Positions 32,243 through 44,814 are shown, counted from the stretch's first letter. The stretch: 64,000 nucleotides of DNA from Adiantum capillus-veneris (GCA_014529385.2 CM043963.1:103646912-103710911); one strand, 5' to 3'. Made by a program: numbers and translations. The notes: generated by a model from the letters alone, not told the origin.

Positions 32243-33586
32243 TTAAACTCCTACCGGTCTTGGCGCATTCCCCGTAATGTATCTAGGTGGAGTAGGTGCT
32301 TCTGGAACAGGTTGTACATACCTCTCCCTAGCATTTTCCATGCTATAATAGCACTCTTCCCCTGTATGGTTCGTCCATTTTCTCTCAATTTCACACCACT
32401 TCGGCTCTCCCGAATCAGACCTTACAAGAGGAATCAACATCTCGACCAAGTCGTCGATAAGCTTTTCTTGATCAATAGGTGCCGTTGGCTTGGCAATGGA
32501 CTCACTTATCTATGAAACAATGTGCTGAGAGGATGTGTCATCTCCTTGACTCTTTAAGTCCTTTTCTTTGTATGCCTCACAGTTATCCACTAGATAAAGA
32601 GCTTCTTTGATCAACTCGTTTAGCGTCATCCTCCTTATCATATGCAGATCCTTTTGAAGGCCCGCATGTCTCATTCCCTGGATAAAGATCAACATCAATC
32701 GTGCTTGCGTAGGTAATTCCGCTCTCGGACAGAGCTTAACATATCTCTTGAGCCGTAATGATGGTTTGCGTACTGATTCATCCTCTTTCTGTTTGAATCT
32801 ATGGATTTGTGAGACCGTGTTGTGAGCAACGCCTTTTGGCGAGAATTCTTCAATAAACTCCTCAAACAACTCATCTAGGGTCTCAAAATCCCATTTTTCC
32901 ACCGAATCGAACCATGTAGCTGCATCATCTTCTAGAGTCAATCCAAATCCCGCAAACTGTGTCGCAAAATCTGAAACTCCCTCTGCTCTAATCACTCTTC
33001 TAAAAGCCGCTACGTGATCTCTCGGATCTTTATCTCCGGAGTATTTTCTGTTTACCCATTTCTGGACTTGGGATGGTCTGACTCGTCGATTGTCTACAAG
33101 TCTAACCAGAGATTCTCCCAATCCTTCTCTCATTATCGCTCTTAAAGGGAATCCTGGTGGCTCTCTTCTTGGAATTCCTATAGGAATTCTCATGTTTGGT
33201 GGGGTCATTTGTGGTCCTTCATTGACCAAATATCCACCTCTTTCTAGTACAGTCTATGGATTTGTGCTTTCTACAACTCTGTATTCTCGTCCATACTTGT
33301 CGACAAGTATAGATCTCCATTGACAGTCGACTCCATATGTGTAAACATATAAGAGCTTGTAATCCGTTATCTCTTCTAGGTATGGATCTGAGCACCTATA
33401 AAGATTGACCTCATTGTCGTCAATGTATCTATATAGTCCTTCACTCTCATGACCAATCATCCAAACTCTCTCAACAAGATGGGTCTTTATCAATTGCAAG
33501 TTTGGAAGATCCATTGTGGGAGGATATTCCTCTATCGTCGGGATCTCCAAGCTTGTGTAAGCTGCGTTTGAATCTAGGGTAGACAT
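32243..33586 (-). pseudogene. gag: Gag of the nested element
   Basis: One frame from 33586 with TAG at 33254-33256 and at 32510-32512. The central part is a retrotransposon gag domain: KWVNRKYSGDKDPRDHVAAF, GLTLEDDAATWF, FIEEFSPKGVAHNTVSQIHR, YVKLCPRAELPTQARLML. The first 110 residues (MSTLDSNAAYTSLE...) are an N-terminal extension of unknown role. Gag would assemble the particle that packages RNA. This family differs from the chromovirus gag of copies B and C. Confidence 0.83.
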
Positions 33587-33589
33587 GAT

Positions 33590-35975
33590 TTCTGGGCTTA
33601 AGAGCTTTTTCTTGGTTCAAGTAGACTTAGTCCACTGTGTTCAAGTGCTTTGGTTAGGGAAAAGTCGAAACTATGTCCAAAACCGCAACCGTTTCGTCAC
33701 AATTCTCGCAAATTGTCGCTTTTAGACACCCCTAACTTGCGGATGAATTTTGAGGCCTTAAACGATGTTTTTTTCAAAGTTGAACTAAGTGGTTGCTATG
33801 GCATACATTTAGTTCAAGTTTTGCTCTAAGATCTATAGAGCCGCTCTCAGGCTACGTTTTGATATAAAAACTTTTCCGATCCGATACCGTTTGTGAAAGT
33901 TATGGCCAAAATAATGAAATGCAGTTTAGACTGGTCAAAATGAGTCCAAATTCAATTTTGAAAGAAGATTTGGGATCTCTGTGACTCTGTGAACACTTCT
34001 GTATGGTCAAAAGTACTGTTGGACCCTAAATCTGGCCTGGAGACATCCTACGCGTAGGATGTCTATATGCTCAGAATTTAACAAAATTTGGTCCAGAGAC
34101 TCCCCTTGAGTCCAACAACACAATGGTATGCTCAGAATTTCAATTGGACCTTAAAATGGCCTTGAGACATCCTACGCGTAGGATGTCTTTTTGCTGAGAA
34201 TGACTTGAAATTTTCACCCCAGCTTCTCCTTGATGTGCTGATTACAGTGGTGTGCTCATAGGTTGGTTTGGAGTCCTAAATCAAGCTTGAGACATCCTAC
34301 GCGTAGGATGTCTAACTGCTCAGATTTTGTCCAAACTTGCACTGTAGCTTCCCCTTGATGTGCTAAACTCACAACAATTTTTACTTTTTGATTCTGACAC
34401 CTATAGGCTGGTCAAATGATCAAGAATCTGTTTCAAAAGCCTGATGTCTGTTCTGATGAATTCCTAAGTCAAATCAACTCCAAATTGGACCAAAATTGAC
34501 TAGGAGGCTTTCCTAAGGCTATACAACAGCATGGTATGGTCACAATAGGATTTTGGTTTCAGAATTATGCTTTAGACATCGTACGCGTAGGATGTCTAAC
34601 TGCTCAGAATTGCCCCAAATTTGAACCACAGACTCTCCTTAAGGTGCTGATTACTGTGGTATGCTCAGAATTTTGTTTAGAGTTCAAAATCACACAGAAG
34701 ACATCCTACGCATAGGATGTCTTTTTTTCCTGTTTGACCCCAGACTTGTCCCACAGCTTCCCCTTGATGTCAGCAACCCACTGGTATGCTTAGATTTTGG
34801 TTTGGATTTCAAAAGTCCCAATTTTTAGCTATTCTTGCCTTTTTCAGTCAAAAGTGCTAAAGTCCGCTTTGAACCCAATTTTCTCACCCAAATGAGCTGA
34901 AAACTCTCACATGCACTCAAAACATCATGTATAACATGCACATGAAGTCACCCTATGGTTTGGTCTCAAAAATTATGCCTTGGGCACAATTTGGGTAGGA
35001 TGTCTGGCAATTCTCGTCTTTTGGCTTTGATCTATCAAAATTTGGTCAAATTTCCACTTTCCAGGTGAAAATAGGGTAAAACCTACCTTCTAAACACACT
35101 GGTAACCTCAGATTTTCAAAATTTCCACAAGATCACCCTGTAGACATCCTACACGTAGGATGTCTACTGCTGATTTTTTGAGACTGAAGTGTCCCTGATG
35201 CTTCCTTATGCTCTCAACAAGTGCAAGTATGCTTCACAATTGCAAAAACATGCAAAAATCACTCAATTTAAGCCTTTTCTGAAATTTTACGTTTTCTGAC
35301 TCCGCCTTTTGGCTTTTGGTCAACAAAAATAGGGAAAAACACTCAAGTAAATACGTTACTAGGGTAAAACCTACCCTCTGAACACACTAGTGCAGTCAAA
35401 ATTTTCAAATTTGGTCTCCAAAAGCCCCTTGAGACATCCTACGCGTAGGATGTCTATGTTTACAGAATTGCAGGTTTTCTTCACAGAACCCTTGCAAATG
35501 CTCTTTTATATGCACAGCATCAGTCAGTCATACAAAAATATCCTCAAAAGCTTGTTTAATGCATTTTTATCCTCGAAAGCACACTTTTCCGTGATTTCAA
35601 ATGCAATCAAGCACTTTAGCAAATAATTCAGTGTTGAGTAGCTCTAGATCAAAATCAGATCACTTACCTAAAGCTACTCCTACAAATCATATGGGGTTTT
35701 GCATCTATGAGTAGAAAAACGCTTCACTGTCACACACGGACTAGTAAACGCTTTTATCACCTCACAAATCACTCAACCACCAACAACTACTCTAATCCAC
35801 AGATCCTAACTAAACATATCTAGTCGCAGACCCTCGGCAAGACACACGCTTCCTGGCTATCCACTTGATCACGGAATATCCTCTTCCGGATCCACTTAAG
35901 AAAAATGCTTTCTTTAGCCGAAACTAAATCAAGCAACCATCACACGAGTGTTAGTAGGAAACCTACTTAGGTCTT
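33590..35975 (-). other. Long leader of the nested element
   Basis: About 2.4 kb between primer site and gag without coding frames. It consists largely of diverged units of about 125 bp (recurrent TGGTATGCTCAGAATTT, CCCCTTGATGTGCT and TTTGGAGTC words), several of which carry the palindrome described separately. Confidence 0.8.
34041..35455. repeat. Array of seven 24-bp palindromes
   Basis: Half-site AGACATCCTACG followed by its exact reverse complement. Perfect copies at 34041-34064, 34165-34188, 34290-34313 and 35432-35455; copies with one mismatch at 34574-34597, 34699-34722 and 35142-35165; a half-site at about 34994-35005. Spacings of 124-125 bp occur three times. The flanking unit is diverged while the palindrome is conserved. 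It lies in the leader of the nested retroelement. Confidence 0.96.
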
Positions 35976-35979
35976 TGTG

Positions 35980-35997
35980 TCCCCGGCAGCGGCGCCA
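35980..35997 (-). other. Primer-binding site, tRNA-Asp type
   Basis: The reverse complement reads TGGCGCCGCTGCCGGGGA, one mismatch from the complement of the plant tRNA-Asp 3' end as I recall it, one base from the LTR. It fixes the element's orientation. Confidence 0.82.
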
Positions 35998-35998
35998 A

Positions 35999-36954
35999 TG
36001 TTGGACGGGAAGTCTCACACACCCATGAAGTGCATGCAAACACTACCTAGATCAACATAATGTCAATCGAGGACATAGATGACACGATAGGCACACGAAG
36101 GAAATCTCTTTAGCTTGTCAAGCTGAGACCATCCTACACATACAACACTCTGGAAGGCCAACTAAACCACAATCCAGATCCTCACTGCTCTCAACTACAC
36201 CACCTAGCCACATACACACATACGGAAGGTAACTCACCTAATCATGCCAGATTCATACGAAACTTAAGGAACACCATCCCCTCACTAGGATACACCTGTC
36301 CCTAAGCTTCTACACTCAAAACCCTCACTCTAAACCCGTCTGCGGAAAACGCGTAGGATGACAGAGCAGAATTTTGAAAGTGCCCGAAACTGAAATTTAT
36401 GAATACCTATGCGTAGCTTATGTCGCCACGATTCTATAGACTACTAGCACGCAGAAAACAGACATCGTTTGATACACTTACGGCCACAAATAGCTCGTAG
36501 ATGCGTCGGCGTGTGCGCTTCGTCTCGCGTGGAATGCTTGGCATTGTCACGTAGCTCTCCTCGAGCCTACATCAATGGTGCAGTCGGATCTCCAATGTGT
36601 TGAGCGAGTCGGGCGTAGCGAGAGGATGAAGCTCACGCTCACTCTCTTTCTCTCTCACACACAGTGGACGGCAGTGCTAAAGTTTGATTATGATTAAAGT
36701 CTCCTTTACAAAATGACCTAGGTACCTTATATACTAAGGCTACCTTAGGTTTAACCAAAAATGGGGTTGAAAGGGTCAAATGGCTTTGTATTTACAATCT
36801 AGAAGTGCCATTGCACCCCGGCTTCTGAAACTAGAATAACTACTCATTACAAATGACATTTATAGCCATAATCCCTAGCATTTCATAACTCGCAAAAGAT
36901 ACGACTTTGGTACGAAACTTGAGTTATGTTGTGTTGTTGACCCAGCGGTCAACA
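35999..36954 (-). repeat. Right LTR of the nested element (956 bp; 5' LTR)
   Basis: TGTTGGACGG to GGTCAACA, aligned end to end with 25910-26865 with about 25 differences. As the 5' LTR of a minus-strand element it should hold the promoter. Confidence 0.93.
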
Positions 36955-36959
36955 ACATC

Positions 36960-37926
36960 AAATGGAAACTCTCTTCATATCTCAGATTTTCAAGCACCAT
37001 GGATTACCCACATCCATCGTGTCAGATAGAGATCCTAGAACGACCAGTAATTTCTGGAAAGGTCTCTTTGAAAATCTAGGAACAAGATTGAATTTCTCTT
37101 AGGCCTATCACCTTGAATTGGATGGCCAAAGTGAGATAGCCAATCTTACGATACTCGATCTACTCAAGACTTATGTTACCGAAGTAGATCAACACTCACA
37201 ATGGGAAAAGTACTTACCTCTTGTAGAGTATGCCTCAATAATACTGTACATACTTCTATGGGAAAAGCACCTTTTGAGATCATTGAGGGAAGACCTAAAA
37301 GTCCCTTGCTACTCAAAGTACATGGGAAGATCTTCACCGCCGACGATGAGTATAGCCGTGACCTACAAGAATCTTTTCAAAAGATTAGGGAGGCTATATC
37401 CATCTCTCAACAAAGGCAAAAAGCAACTGCTTCTGATAAGCACAAAAGAGCCTTAATGTTCAAAGAAAATGATTGGGTCTTACTCAAGTTTCCTAAGGCT
37501 CGATTAAGGCAAACGACGGGCAAATATCCTACGGGCCATCAAAAGTATTATGCTAAACTAGCAAAAAGATACTATAGTCCTTTCCAAATCTTGAAGCCCA
37601 TCAATGAGACGGCTTATCAACTCAGGTTGCCCAACCATTGGCTCATACACAATGCCTTTCATGTAAGCCTACTTAAGCCCTACAAAGGAGAGCCACCAAC
37701 TGAACCAATTATTGAAGACCCTCCCGAAGTTGAAGACCAAGAAGAGGTGCTACAGTCCGAAGTTGTCCTTCAGCATGAAGACAAGGTACTACGACATGGT
37801 AAGATTATCCAACGGTATCTTATTAAGTTCAAAAATTATCCTTTTGAAGATGCTAGATGGATACAAGGAATACAGCTTAAGGATAGGATGAACCTTGTCA
37901 ATGCTTACAATGCTACATTAGAGTAA
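36960..37926 (+). pseudogene. pol: Integrase C-terminal part and chromodomain of copy B
   Basis: Resumes pol after the nested insertion: [18 protein letters not shown], then TAG at about 37100, the DGQSEIANLT block with the catalytic Glu, a frameshift at about 37232, and a frame to 37926 with FKENDWVLLKFPKAR and the chromodomain-like end (YLIKFKNYPFEDARW). Stops and frameshift make it non-functional. Confidence 0.92.
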
Positions 37927-38285
37927 GCAAATGTACAAATTTCTTTTAAATGACACATGTTTTTGTCTTATAAGACTAGTCCTCTTTTTAATTGTGCACA
38001 AATTTAACTAGTATGCATGCTTAGAATCATGTTTGTGATGACGACGTCTCTCAAACACCAAGTAGAATTTGTCACTCTACTTTGGGAGAATGAAATGGAC
38101 TAAAGAGCAGACATGCTTGCGGCAGCTATGTCTCCCAAGCACCAAATGGATTATTCATCCATCTTGGAAAGATGTCGTAGGGTAAAAAGGGATCCTCTAC
38201 CCGCTAAGTAAAATTGACTAATGACTAAGGCTTTATCTCTTCTACCTCATAGTTGAGGACGACTATGATTTCAAGAGAGAGGTAA
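37927..38285 (+). other. 3' untranslated region of copy B
   Basis: Near-identical to 2860-3218 of copy A and ends in the purine run AGAGAGAGGTAA before the LTR. Confidence 0.7.
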
Positions 38286-39980
38286 TGTCATAAAATCTAA
38301 TATCTAATATCTAACCACCCCGAATGATTTTCTCATATTAAATTGATCACTTAATGTCGGAGAATAAATGGGAACAAGTGTTAAGATATAGACATGTGCT
38401 TATAGATCCATCTCAACACGGGGCCAATGGTAAAGGGGCCCAAATGAGAGATGTTCTATCAAAGAGCAAGGCTAAAAAATGGAGCATAAGACCTTAGCGT
38501 TAGCTTCATTGAAGACCTCCAATTATGTGTGTAAAAGGCCTTTGACCTTAGGTAAGCTAGGGCTGAGCTTGAGGCGCGGGAACCCGACCCAACTTGAGGT
38601 GCTTGTCCTGCTTGTCATGCTTGATGACTAAGGTGCTTGAGGTGCTTGATGATTGAGGTGCTTGATGATTGAGGTGCTTGAGATTCTTGACGTGCTTAAT
38701 TATTGAGATGCTTGAGGTGCTTGACATGCTTGAGATGCTAGGGATGCACTTAAGGTGAGAATCTAGCCCAAGCTTAAAGTGCTTAACGACCAAGCTTGTG
38801 GTGGGAACTGGGCCTATGTATGAGGGGTTTGAGGTGTCAAAAAGTCAAATATTCAATCCCTACAAGGAGGGGGCGAGCCCTACATGAGGGGGGATGAGAG
38901 AGAACACCCACACACTCACACGAGGGGGGATGAGAGAGAACACCCACACACTCACACGAGGCATGCATGGTACAAAGAAAGCAAAAGGGACACTTGTCAA
39001 GTTCCTCCTCATGTTGCCCTCATGGTGTGCCTGAAGCCTATTGGTTGGCCACCCAAGGGATCCAATAATAATTTAGGAGATTTAAGTAAATGATTTATCA
39101 TTTATCTAGCCCTCTCTCTCAAAGGGGAAAGGGGGACACTTGTCTCAAGGCTACCCTTGCTGCTTGTAATGCCTCTTGCTTGTGATTGGCTAGGCCCGGA
39201 GGGGTCCAATGAGCTTCAAGCATGAGCTACAAGGAGGGGTCGACCCAAGCAAGCTAGGGGGTTTCTTAGGGGGTATACTCACCCACACACACTCACAAAC
39301 ACTCTCATTGTGTGCTATGCAAAGTGGAAGAGCTCCCTCTCCTTCTCGAAGCAAGTGGAGGTTGAGAGCCTACACCAATACTCTTGGATATGGAGTGCAA
39401 ATCCAACCAAGAGCCATGCTTCAATGCTTAAACTTGCCATCTCCTTCTTCTTCATTACTATGCTATTATGTATGCTAGCAACAAGATTTATGATAAGTGA
39501 GGAACTAATTCTTTCTCCTACGAAATGTTTCTTCTTCCTCTTCCCTACCCTCATTCCCTGCTAGCTCTCTCCACCTTCGAAGGTGTTTGAGGTCTTGGGA
39601 CTGAGGCTTGGGATAGTTAAAGCTTTTCTTCAATTTTATGTTAGGTTTGTGATGCATGAAGCTTTCCATCTTCATTGCATCACCTAGGTCACAAGGAACA
39701 CAAAGATTGTATTGTAACAAGTCTCTCTTAATGGGAGAAATCATAATACAAATTCCTATTGGAGGGGGGACCGGCTCCACATAAATCCGGTCCTCAATTG
39801 TTTTCATCTTCTATAAATTCTCTCTCTTGCAAAAGTATTGTTCATGCCAAGTTAGATAATTGCTATGATTATGTTGCTATGTTCAATTATGTTCACCCCG
39901 TTATGCTCACAAAGTCATTTCTGAAAAGTACTCTCATTAATTTCCGCTACTCTCAAGTTAAATAGGCCAATTCCATAACA
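38286..39980 (+). repeat. 3' LTR of copy B (1,695 bp)
   Basis: TGTCATAAAATC to CCATAACA, followed by the GAGGA target duplication. Contains the GAGGTGCTTGA minisatellite (about 38590-38790) and two copies of an ACACCCACACACTCACACGA word (38905-38960). Confidence 0.92.
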
Positions 39981-40160
39981 GAGGATGTGCAAGGCCTTAG
40001 CATCACAGGTACCCCCACCTGACATGATGAAGAAGGACAGGTTCTTGGATGGTCTTTGGGAGAATATACATTCGAGAGTGGAGCTAAAGAAGCCTAGGAC
40101 ATATGAAGATGCATTAGATGTAGAGCGAGCAACAAAGAGTGGAAGCTGATAAGAATGAGT
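39981..40160 (+). pseudogene. gag: Gag-like domain, right half
   Basis: After the GAGGA duplication the frame split at 21626 continues: CKALASQVPPPDMMKKDRF, LDGLWENIHSRVELKKPRT, YEDALDVERATKSGS, stop at about 40150. This is the C-terminal part of a retrotransposon gag domain. The in-phase continuation shows that the target was one open stretch before insertion. Confidence 0.8.
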
Positions 40161-40199
40161 CAACTAGGAGTATAAAAATAAATAATTAAGTTCTTTCTC

Positions 40200-40470
40200 T
40201 TAAAGAGGAAAAAAAAGACATGTCCAAATAAAATAAGAGAGAGAGAGAGAGAGAGGGACCAAGCATGAGATGAGAGTATACTGTCCCACACACACACACA
40301 TTCTCTCATTGTGTGGAGTGCAAACTGCAAGAGATCGATCTCCTTCTCCAAGCTTGTTGAGAAGTGGAGAGCCTACACCAACACTCTTGGCTATGAAATG
40401 CAAATCCAACCAAAAGCTATGCTTCAATGCTTAAGCTTCCCATCTTATTCATCTTCATTACTATGCTATT
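40200..40470 (+). repeat. Diverged relative of the chromovirus LTR
   Basis: Matches about 4130-4300 of the copy A LTR (TCTCATTGTGTG, GAGAGCCTACACCAACACTC, TTGGCTATG, ATGCTTCAATGCTTAAGCTT) with many differences. It may be the LTR of the gag-only target element, or an unrelated insertion. Confidence 0.6.
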
Positions 40471-40473
40471 ATG

Positions 40474-40475
<2 letters not shown>

Positions 40476-40547
<72 letters not shown>
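40476..40547. repeat. (CA)n microsatellite
   Basis: About 36 CA units, followed by shorter CA runs at 40613-40665. Frames through it are artefacts. Confidence 0.97.
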
Positions 40548-40548
<1 letters not shown>

Positions 40549-40850
40549 CCCTCCCTCACAAGAGCACTGCAAGAAGACACGACCACTAGAGAAATGCAAG
40601 AGGTAAGCTTCCAACACACACACACACACACACACACCCTAGACACATACACACACACACACATGTACACAACCCCCACTCACCCTACTATCTTAAAAAC
40701 ACACATTAAAAAGGATAGATTCAAAGATTTCATACTTCTTGCATGCTTGGTGTAGTTGCTTGCTTGGTTGCCCTCACTTTGTTTGTTTGATTGTTTGTTG
40801 TAGGTGTGTGATTAGTTCCTAGGTGCTTGCTTGATTGCTTAGTGTGTTGA

Positions 40851-40927
40851 GCTTATATATGAAGCTACTATATGTGATGGCTTATATATGAAGCTACTAT
40901 ATGTGATGGCTTATATATGAAGCTACT
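40851..40927. repeat. 29-bp tandem repeat, 2.6 copies
   Basis: Unit starts GCTTATATATGAAGCTACTA. Two exact copies (40851-40879, 40880-40908) and a partial third. Confidence 0.95.
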
Positions 40928-42426
40928 CGATATAAAGCACTCGGGTCCCTTCTATATATACATCATTTAGTGAGAGTATCCTATACACTTTGCGGTTGCA
41001 CTTTCAATCCGCAAAATCATCTTCGGTGCGCCTAAGATAAACTTTACAATTTATTGTAGATTATGCCCTAATCTTGCCCCATCTAGTTTCTATTAGGTTA
41101 ATTACGAATGTTGAAGCCCTTTGTTGTGTTTCTTGCACTTGGTGTTGTCCTCGATGAAGTTGACAATCCTCTTTTGAGCGGAGCTTGACTTGGAGTCATT
41201 AACCACTAGTTGTGTGCCCATTGAAGGTTGGTAAAGGTCCAATGTATTGTATAGAGTGCCCCTTTGAGTTTGAGGTTAAATGGATCAATGTTTTGCATTG
41301 TGGTGCAAAATGTCTCTTTGCGGTAAGGATATGGTCATTTTGCCCTATACTGATGATTGGGACTCCAATGCACCCCTAATTCTCCACAGTTTCCCCCAAT
41401 TCATATGTAAAATCTAGTCTAGATTTGGCCCCTTCATCTACGGCACGCCGAAGAGACTAGGTCAGATTTCTTGACATATTTTTCATCTTTGAGATTAGCA
41501 ATGTGTTCCCCTAATAGTGATGAACCCATGGTTCATTTTTTGTGCAATTTGGATGTTTGGTGTGGCCGATGTTAGTGTGTCCGATCTCGAAAGTTTCCAA
41601 ATTTTCATGTGTTGTCGTGCCCCGTACAACTCTTGTGGTTGTCAATGTGATAATCAAAATGCTTTTAGACACAGTTAGGAACTTACCCCCCATGACTGGA
41701 GTGAGTAAGAGTTGGCAGACGGTTTACAGGAGAGCATGGAAGGTCGCCAAAATCCACAACTCGGAGCTCTCTCTTTAAAGGCTAGAATGCAAATGAGAGA
41801 AAAAATGGCCTAAGGGACTATACATACCTAGACTTCTTCGACACCCCCATCCAAATGAGTTCATCAGGCCTCACGGTGTACTCTTCGATCAAAAATTTCT
41901 AAAAATTGACATCTATGGACCTTTCTGTCACAATTTGTTCCAAATGATTAGTGAGTCGAAATGGCCACCAAGTTTTTTGATTGGAATTGCCCCCAAAAAA
42001 AATTGGCCTTTCCTTTGAGCTTTGAGATTTGGCGTTTGAAGTTGCGATCCAATTTTGACATTTTTGCTTATTTATTTTGGCTTTTATTAGCTTTTATTAG
42101 CAAAAATTGAAGGAAATTAATCAAATTACTCAAAAAATTCCATTCTATACTAAAAAGAAACACTTCTAATGTTATTATTTGGCCATATCTTTGTGTATTG
42201 ATCCATTTCATCATGATTTTGGCATGAAAACACACAATACAAGTAAAAACTGCACTATTTTTGGCTTTTTGACATGAAAGTACAATATATACTCACACCT
42301 AGGGGTTATTATATTACGTTCGTCATATTCACCTCATTACTAAGGCATATCATCTAATAAATTCGTACGTTAACACACAATTACTTCAAAACATTACCCT
42401 TTTTCTCTTCCAATTTTATACTCTTG
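40928..42426. other. No gene recognised
   Basis: About 1.5 kb without a convincing coding frame on either strand. It lies next to the polypurine-like poly-C of the minus-strand Ty3 relic, so it could hold that element's 3' LTR, but no partner LTR was found. Confidence 0.4.
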
Positions 42427-42572
42427 GGTCCACATTCAAAATGTCTCCCCCCCCCCCCCCCCCCCCCCCCCCCCGCCCTCTCTTGCTCCAGCCCTTTGTG
42501 GTGACAAAGTCCTGTTGAGGATGTCTAGTGCATGGGTTAGAAATCCGTGTCTATGCATGGCCCTGATTGGCC

Positions 42573-43180
42573 CTATAATGCTATTGATGTCAATGCAATT
42601 AAACACACTATGTTATGCAAGAGGTGGGTCTTGAGTATTGCACTCAAGGGTTTTTGATGGCAGGTATCTTGTGATTGAACTCTCTTGAGTAAATCTTGTA
42701 GCCATTGAGCTTGTTCTTTTATTATGCTATATGCACTAACCATTGTATGATGATTGAAAGTCGTGGTCACAATTGTAGAAGAGTGTTTGACTTGTGGTAC
42801 ACATTCATACCTGATTGAGGGTAGCTTTAGTTGTGGAGGAGTCTTTGGTATCCATACTTTAACTTGTTTGCTTTAGGCATTTGGCCTTCTGATCTTAGCT
42901 TTATATTCCTTCTTTGGTTTCCATACCCATTTCAGCTTTGGTAACTGCAAATTATGTTGAGTATGTAGATATGATGGGTTTACCGTAGGTTTGTCGGCGA
43001 TGTATTGTAGCTTTTTAGGCACCCAAATTTGTTGAGGTCTATTGATGAGATGACTTTTGGGTATCCAAATTTGTATGGTTCCCTACATGATAGGTTGATG
43101 AGAAGAAGTACTTAGTGAAGTAGTAGTTGTAATTGTGGCTGACGACTCATGCTTCTTTGATTGGAAATCACCAAGAGCTT
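42573..43180 (-). pseudogene. W-x-P-K repeat frame of the Ty3 relic
   Basis: Interrupted minus-strand frame with IWIPKSH, IWVPKKL, VWKPKKE and VWIPKTP, separated by basic, Gln/Pro-rich spacers, ending in a 65-residue open stretch. It resembles the C-terminal half of the 28959-30257 protein. Stops occur at about 43085 and 42875. Confidence 0.62.
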
Positions 43181-43698
43181 CTCTCCATTTAGTTTCAAAA
43201 TTTTGGCCTCCCAACCTTGGATTGCTTTGTAGGTTTTCATCTAAGGAACACCTAATATTAGGTCTTCGCTCATATGTTCATCCACTATACATATGAAAGT
43301 ATGTGGGCAAGAGAATTCACGAACTATACATTCAAGTTGATTTTCACTAGAGTTGAAGTGGCTCTTTGTTGCAACCCTTGACAATGGCTCGACAATAAGT
43401 GGTTGAGTAGTTTTTATCTTTGTAATCCTCCTTCAGATTCACGGCGATTTACATATCAAGACCATCCATCCACTCATCATCCGTCTCAATCTCATCCCTT
43501 TGCTAAGGGTTGAATTTGGAGGGTACTGAGTGGTATAGCTTGAGGAACCAATTGTCTTGCAGCTTTTTGTTTTAAAACTCAAATGCGCGCTTCCTCTTGG
43601 GCCTCCTCAATCACCTACTATTATTTAAGCTTTCTTTCCTTGGCTGCATGCATTCTTTGCAAAAGATCATTATCCAAGGGAAGGTTATATTTGCAGAG

Positions 43699-44814
43699 TC
43701 AACATCCACTAATCCAATTTTCCATAATTTTCCCATCTAGGGTGGCTAGTTTGATTGCACCACTCGCTGAAACATCTTCAATGACAAAAGGACCATGTCC
43801 TTTTTTCTTGAACTTGGGTATATGTTGTTTCAACAAGTATACTAGGACTAAATCCCTTGGTTTGAAAACTTTAGCTAGCAAATGTGAGTCAAAAAACTAT
43901 TTTTGTTTTTGTTTCTATGCATATATATGGGCAATGGCCATAAAATGTTGTTCATCTAGTTGCTCTAAGTCTTTGAGTCATGCTGACAACTCGTGCCCGT
44001 TCCATTCCAACTCACTCGTAACTTTTGAGAGTGGGTAGTAGGAATTCCATTGGCAATATTGCATCATGCCATAGACCAATTTAAAAGGACTTGTGTTCAA
44101 GGCTATTTTGAATGAAACTCAATAAGCCCACAAGGCAAAATGGAGATGCATTTCCCAGCCCGTTCTTCCTGAACTAACAATTTTGGTTAGTACAAAGCTC
44201 AGAATTTTGTTTGTATATTCTACTTGACCATCAACTTGAAGATGATAGGGTGCAAATTTGTTATGGATTACCATAAACTCACCTAATAGGTATTCTATCA
44301 CCTCACTGAGAAATTTCAATCCGTGATCACTTACAAGCTCAATAGAAAGTCCGTATTGAGTAAATATGCATTTCTACAAGAATGCAACTGTAGTTCTAGC
44401 ATTGTTCTTATTTGTGGCTTATGCCTCAGCCCATTTGGTCAAGCAATCTGTGGCGACAATAATGTATTGTGAATGAGTTTTGTATGTTGGTGGTTGTAAT
44501 GGACCCACAAAGTCTATACCCCATTTAGCAAACGCACGTATTCCCATCATCAATCGTAATGGCATACTAGCAATTGTTGTTGGAATTTTTGCTCGTTGAC
44601 ATGCATCACATCGTCAAACAAATTCTTTCGCATCTACAAACAAAGTTGGCCACCAAATGCTTGCCATCAATATAGCTTTGGTTGTGGTTTCATGAGAGAA
44701 GTTCCCCCTACCAGACCTGTGTGTGCCTGTTCTCAAATATAGGAAGATACTCTTGCTCATTGGTACACAATCTAAGTTGTTGATATTTCTCTCATTTATA
44801 GAGCTGATTCCCAA
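43699..44814 (-). pseudogene. pol: Integrase of the Ty3 relic
   Basis: 44814-44614 has the end of the zinc-finger region (SHETTTKAILMASIWWPTLF). 44319-44119 has the catalytic-core part YHLQVDGQVEYTNKILS, with the Glu after GQV. 43881-43699 has the C-terminal module DLVLVYLLKQHIPKFKKKG, then HGPFVIEDV and ATLDGK. No chromodomain is visible, so this lineage differs from copies A-C. Confidence 0.78.

Larger units (their letters stand above)
25910..36954 (-). mobile_element. Nested non-autonomous LTR retrotransposon with palindromic leader
   Basis: Two 956-bp LTRs (25910-26865, 35999-36954), target duplication ACATG/ACATC (25905-25909, 36955-36959), primer-binding site at the right LTR and polypurine tract at the left one, so transcription runs on the minus strand. 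Internal order: leader with palindromes, gag, a damaged protease region, a W-x-P-K repeat protein, non-coding sequence, a captured helicase fragment. No RT, RNase H or integrase is visible, so it needs help in trans. About 25 LTR-to-LTR differences by eye suggest an insertion that is not very recent. Confidence 0.92.
21627..39980 (+). mobile_element. Ty3/gypsy chromovirus, copy B, with nested insertion
   Basis: Bounded by TGTCATAAAATC on the left and CCATAACA on the right, and flanked by 5-bp duplications GAGGA (21622-21626 and 39981-39985). Contains a truncated 5' LTR, gag, protease, RT-RNase H-integrase and 3' LTR. An 11,045-bp element (25910-36954) interrupts integrase. It was inserted into the gag-like frame split at 21626/39981. 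Confidence 0.93.

Noticed and set aside
34041-35455. CRISPR-like array
   Set aside because: Regularly spaced palindromes superficially resemble one, but the spacers are diverged copies of each other, the spacing is irregular, and the setting is a plant retrotransposon leader.
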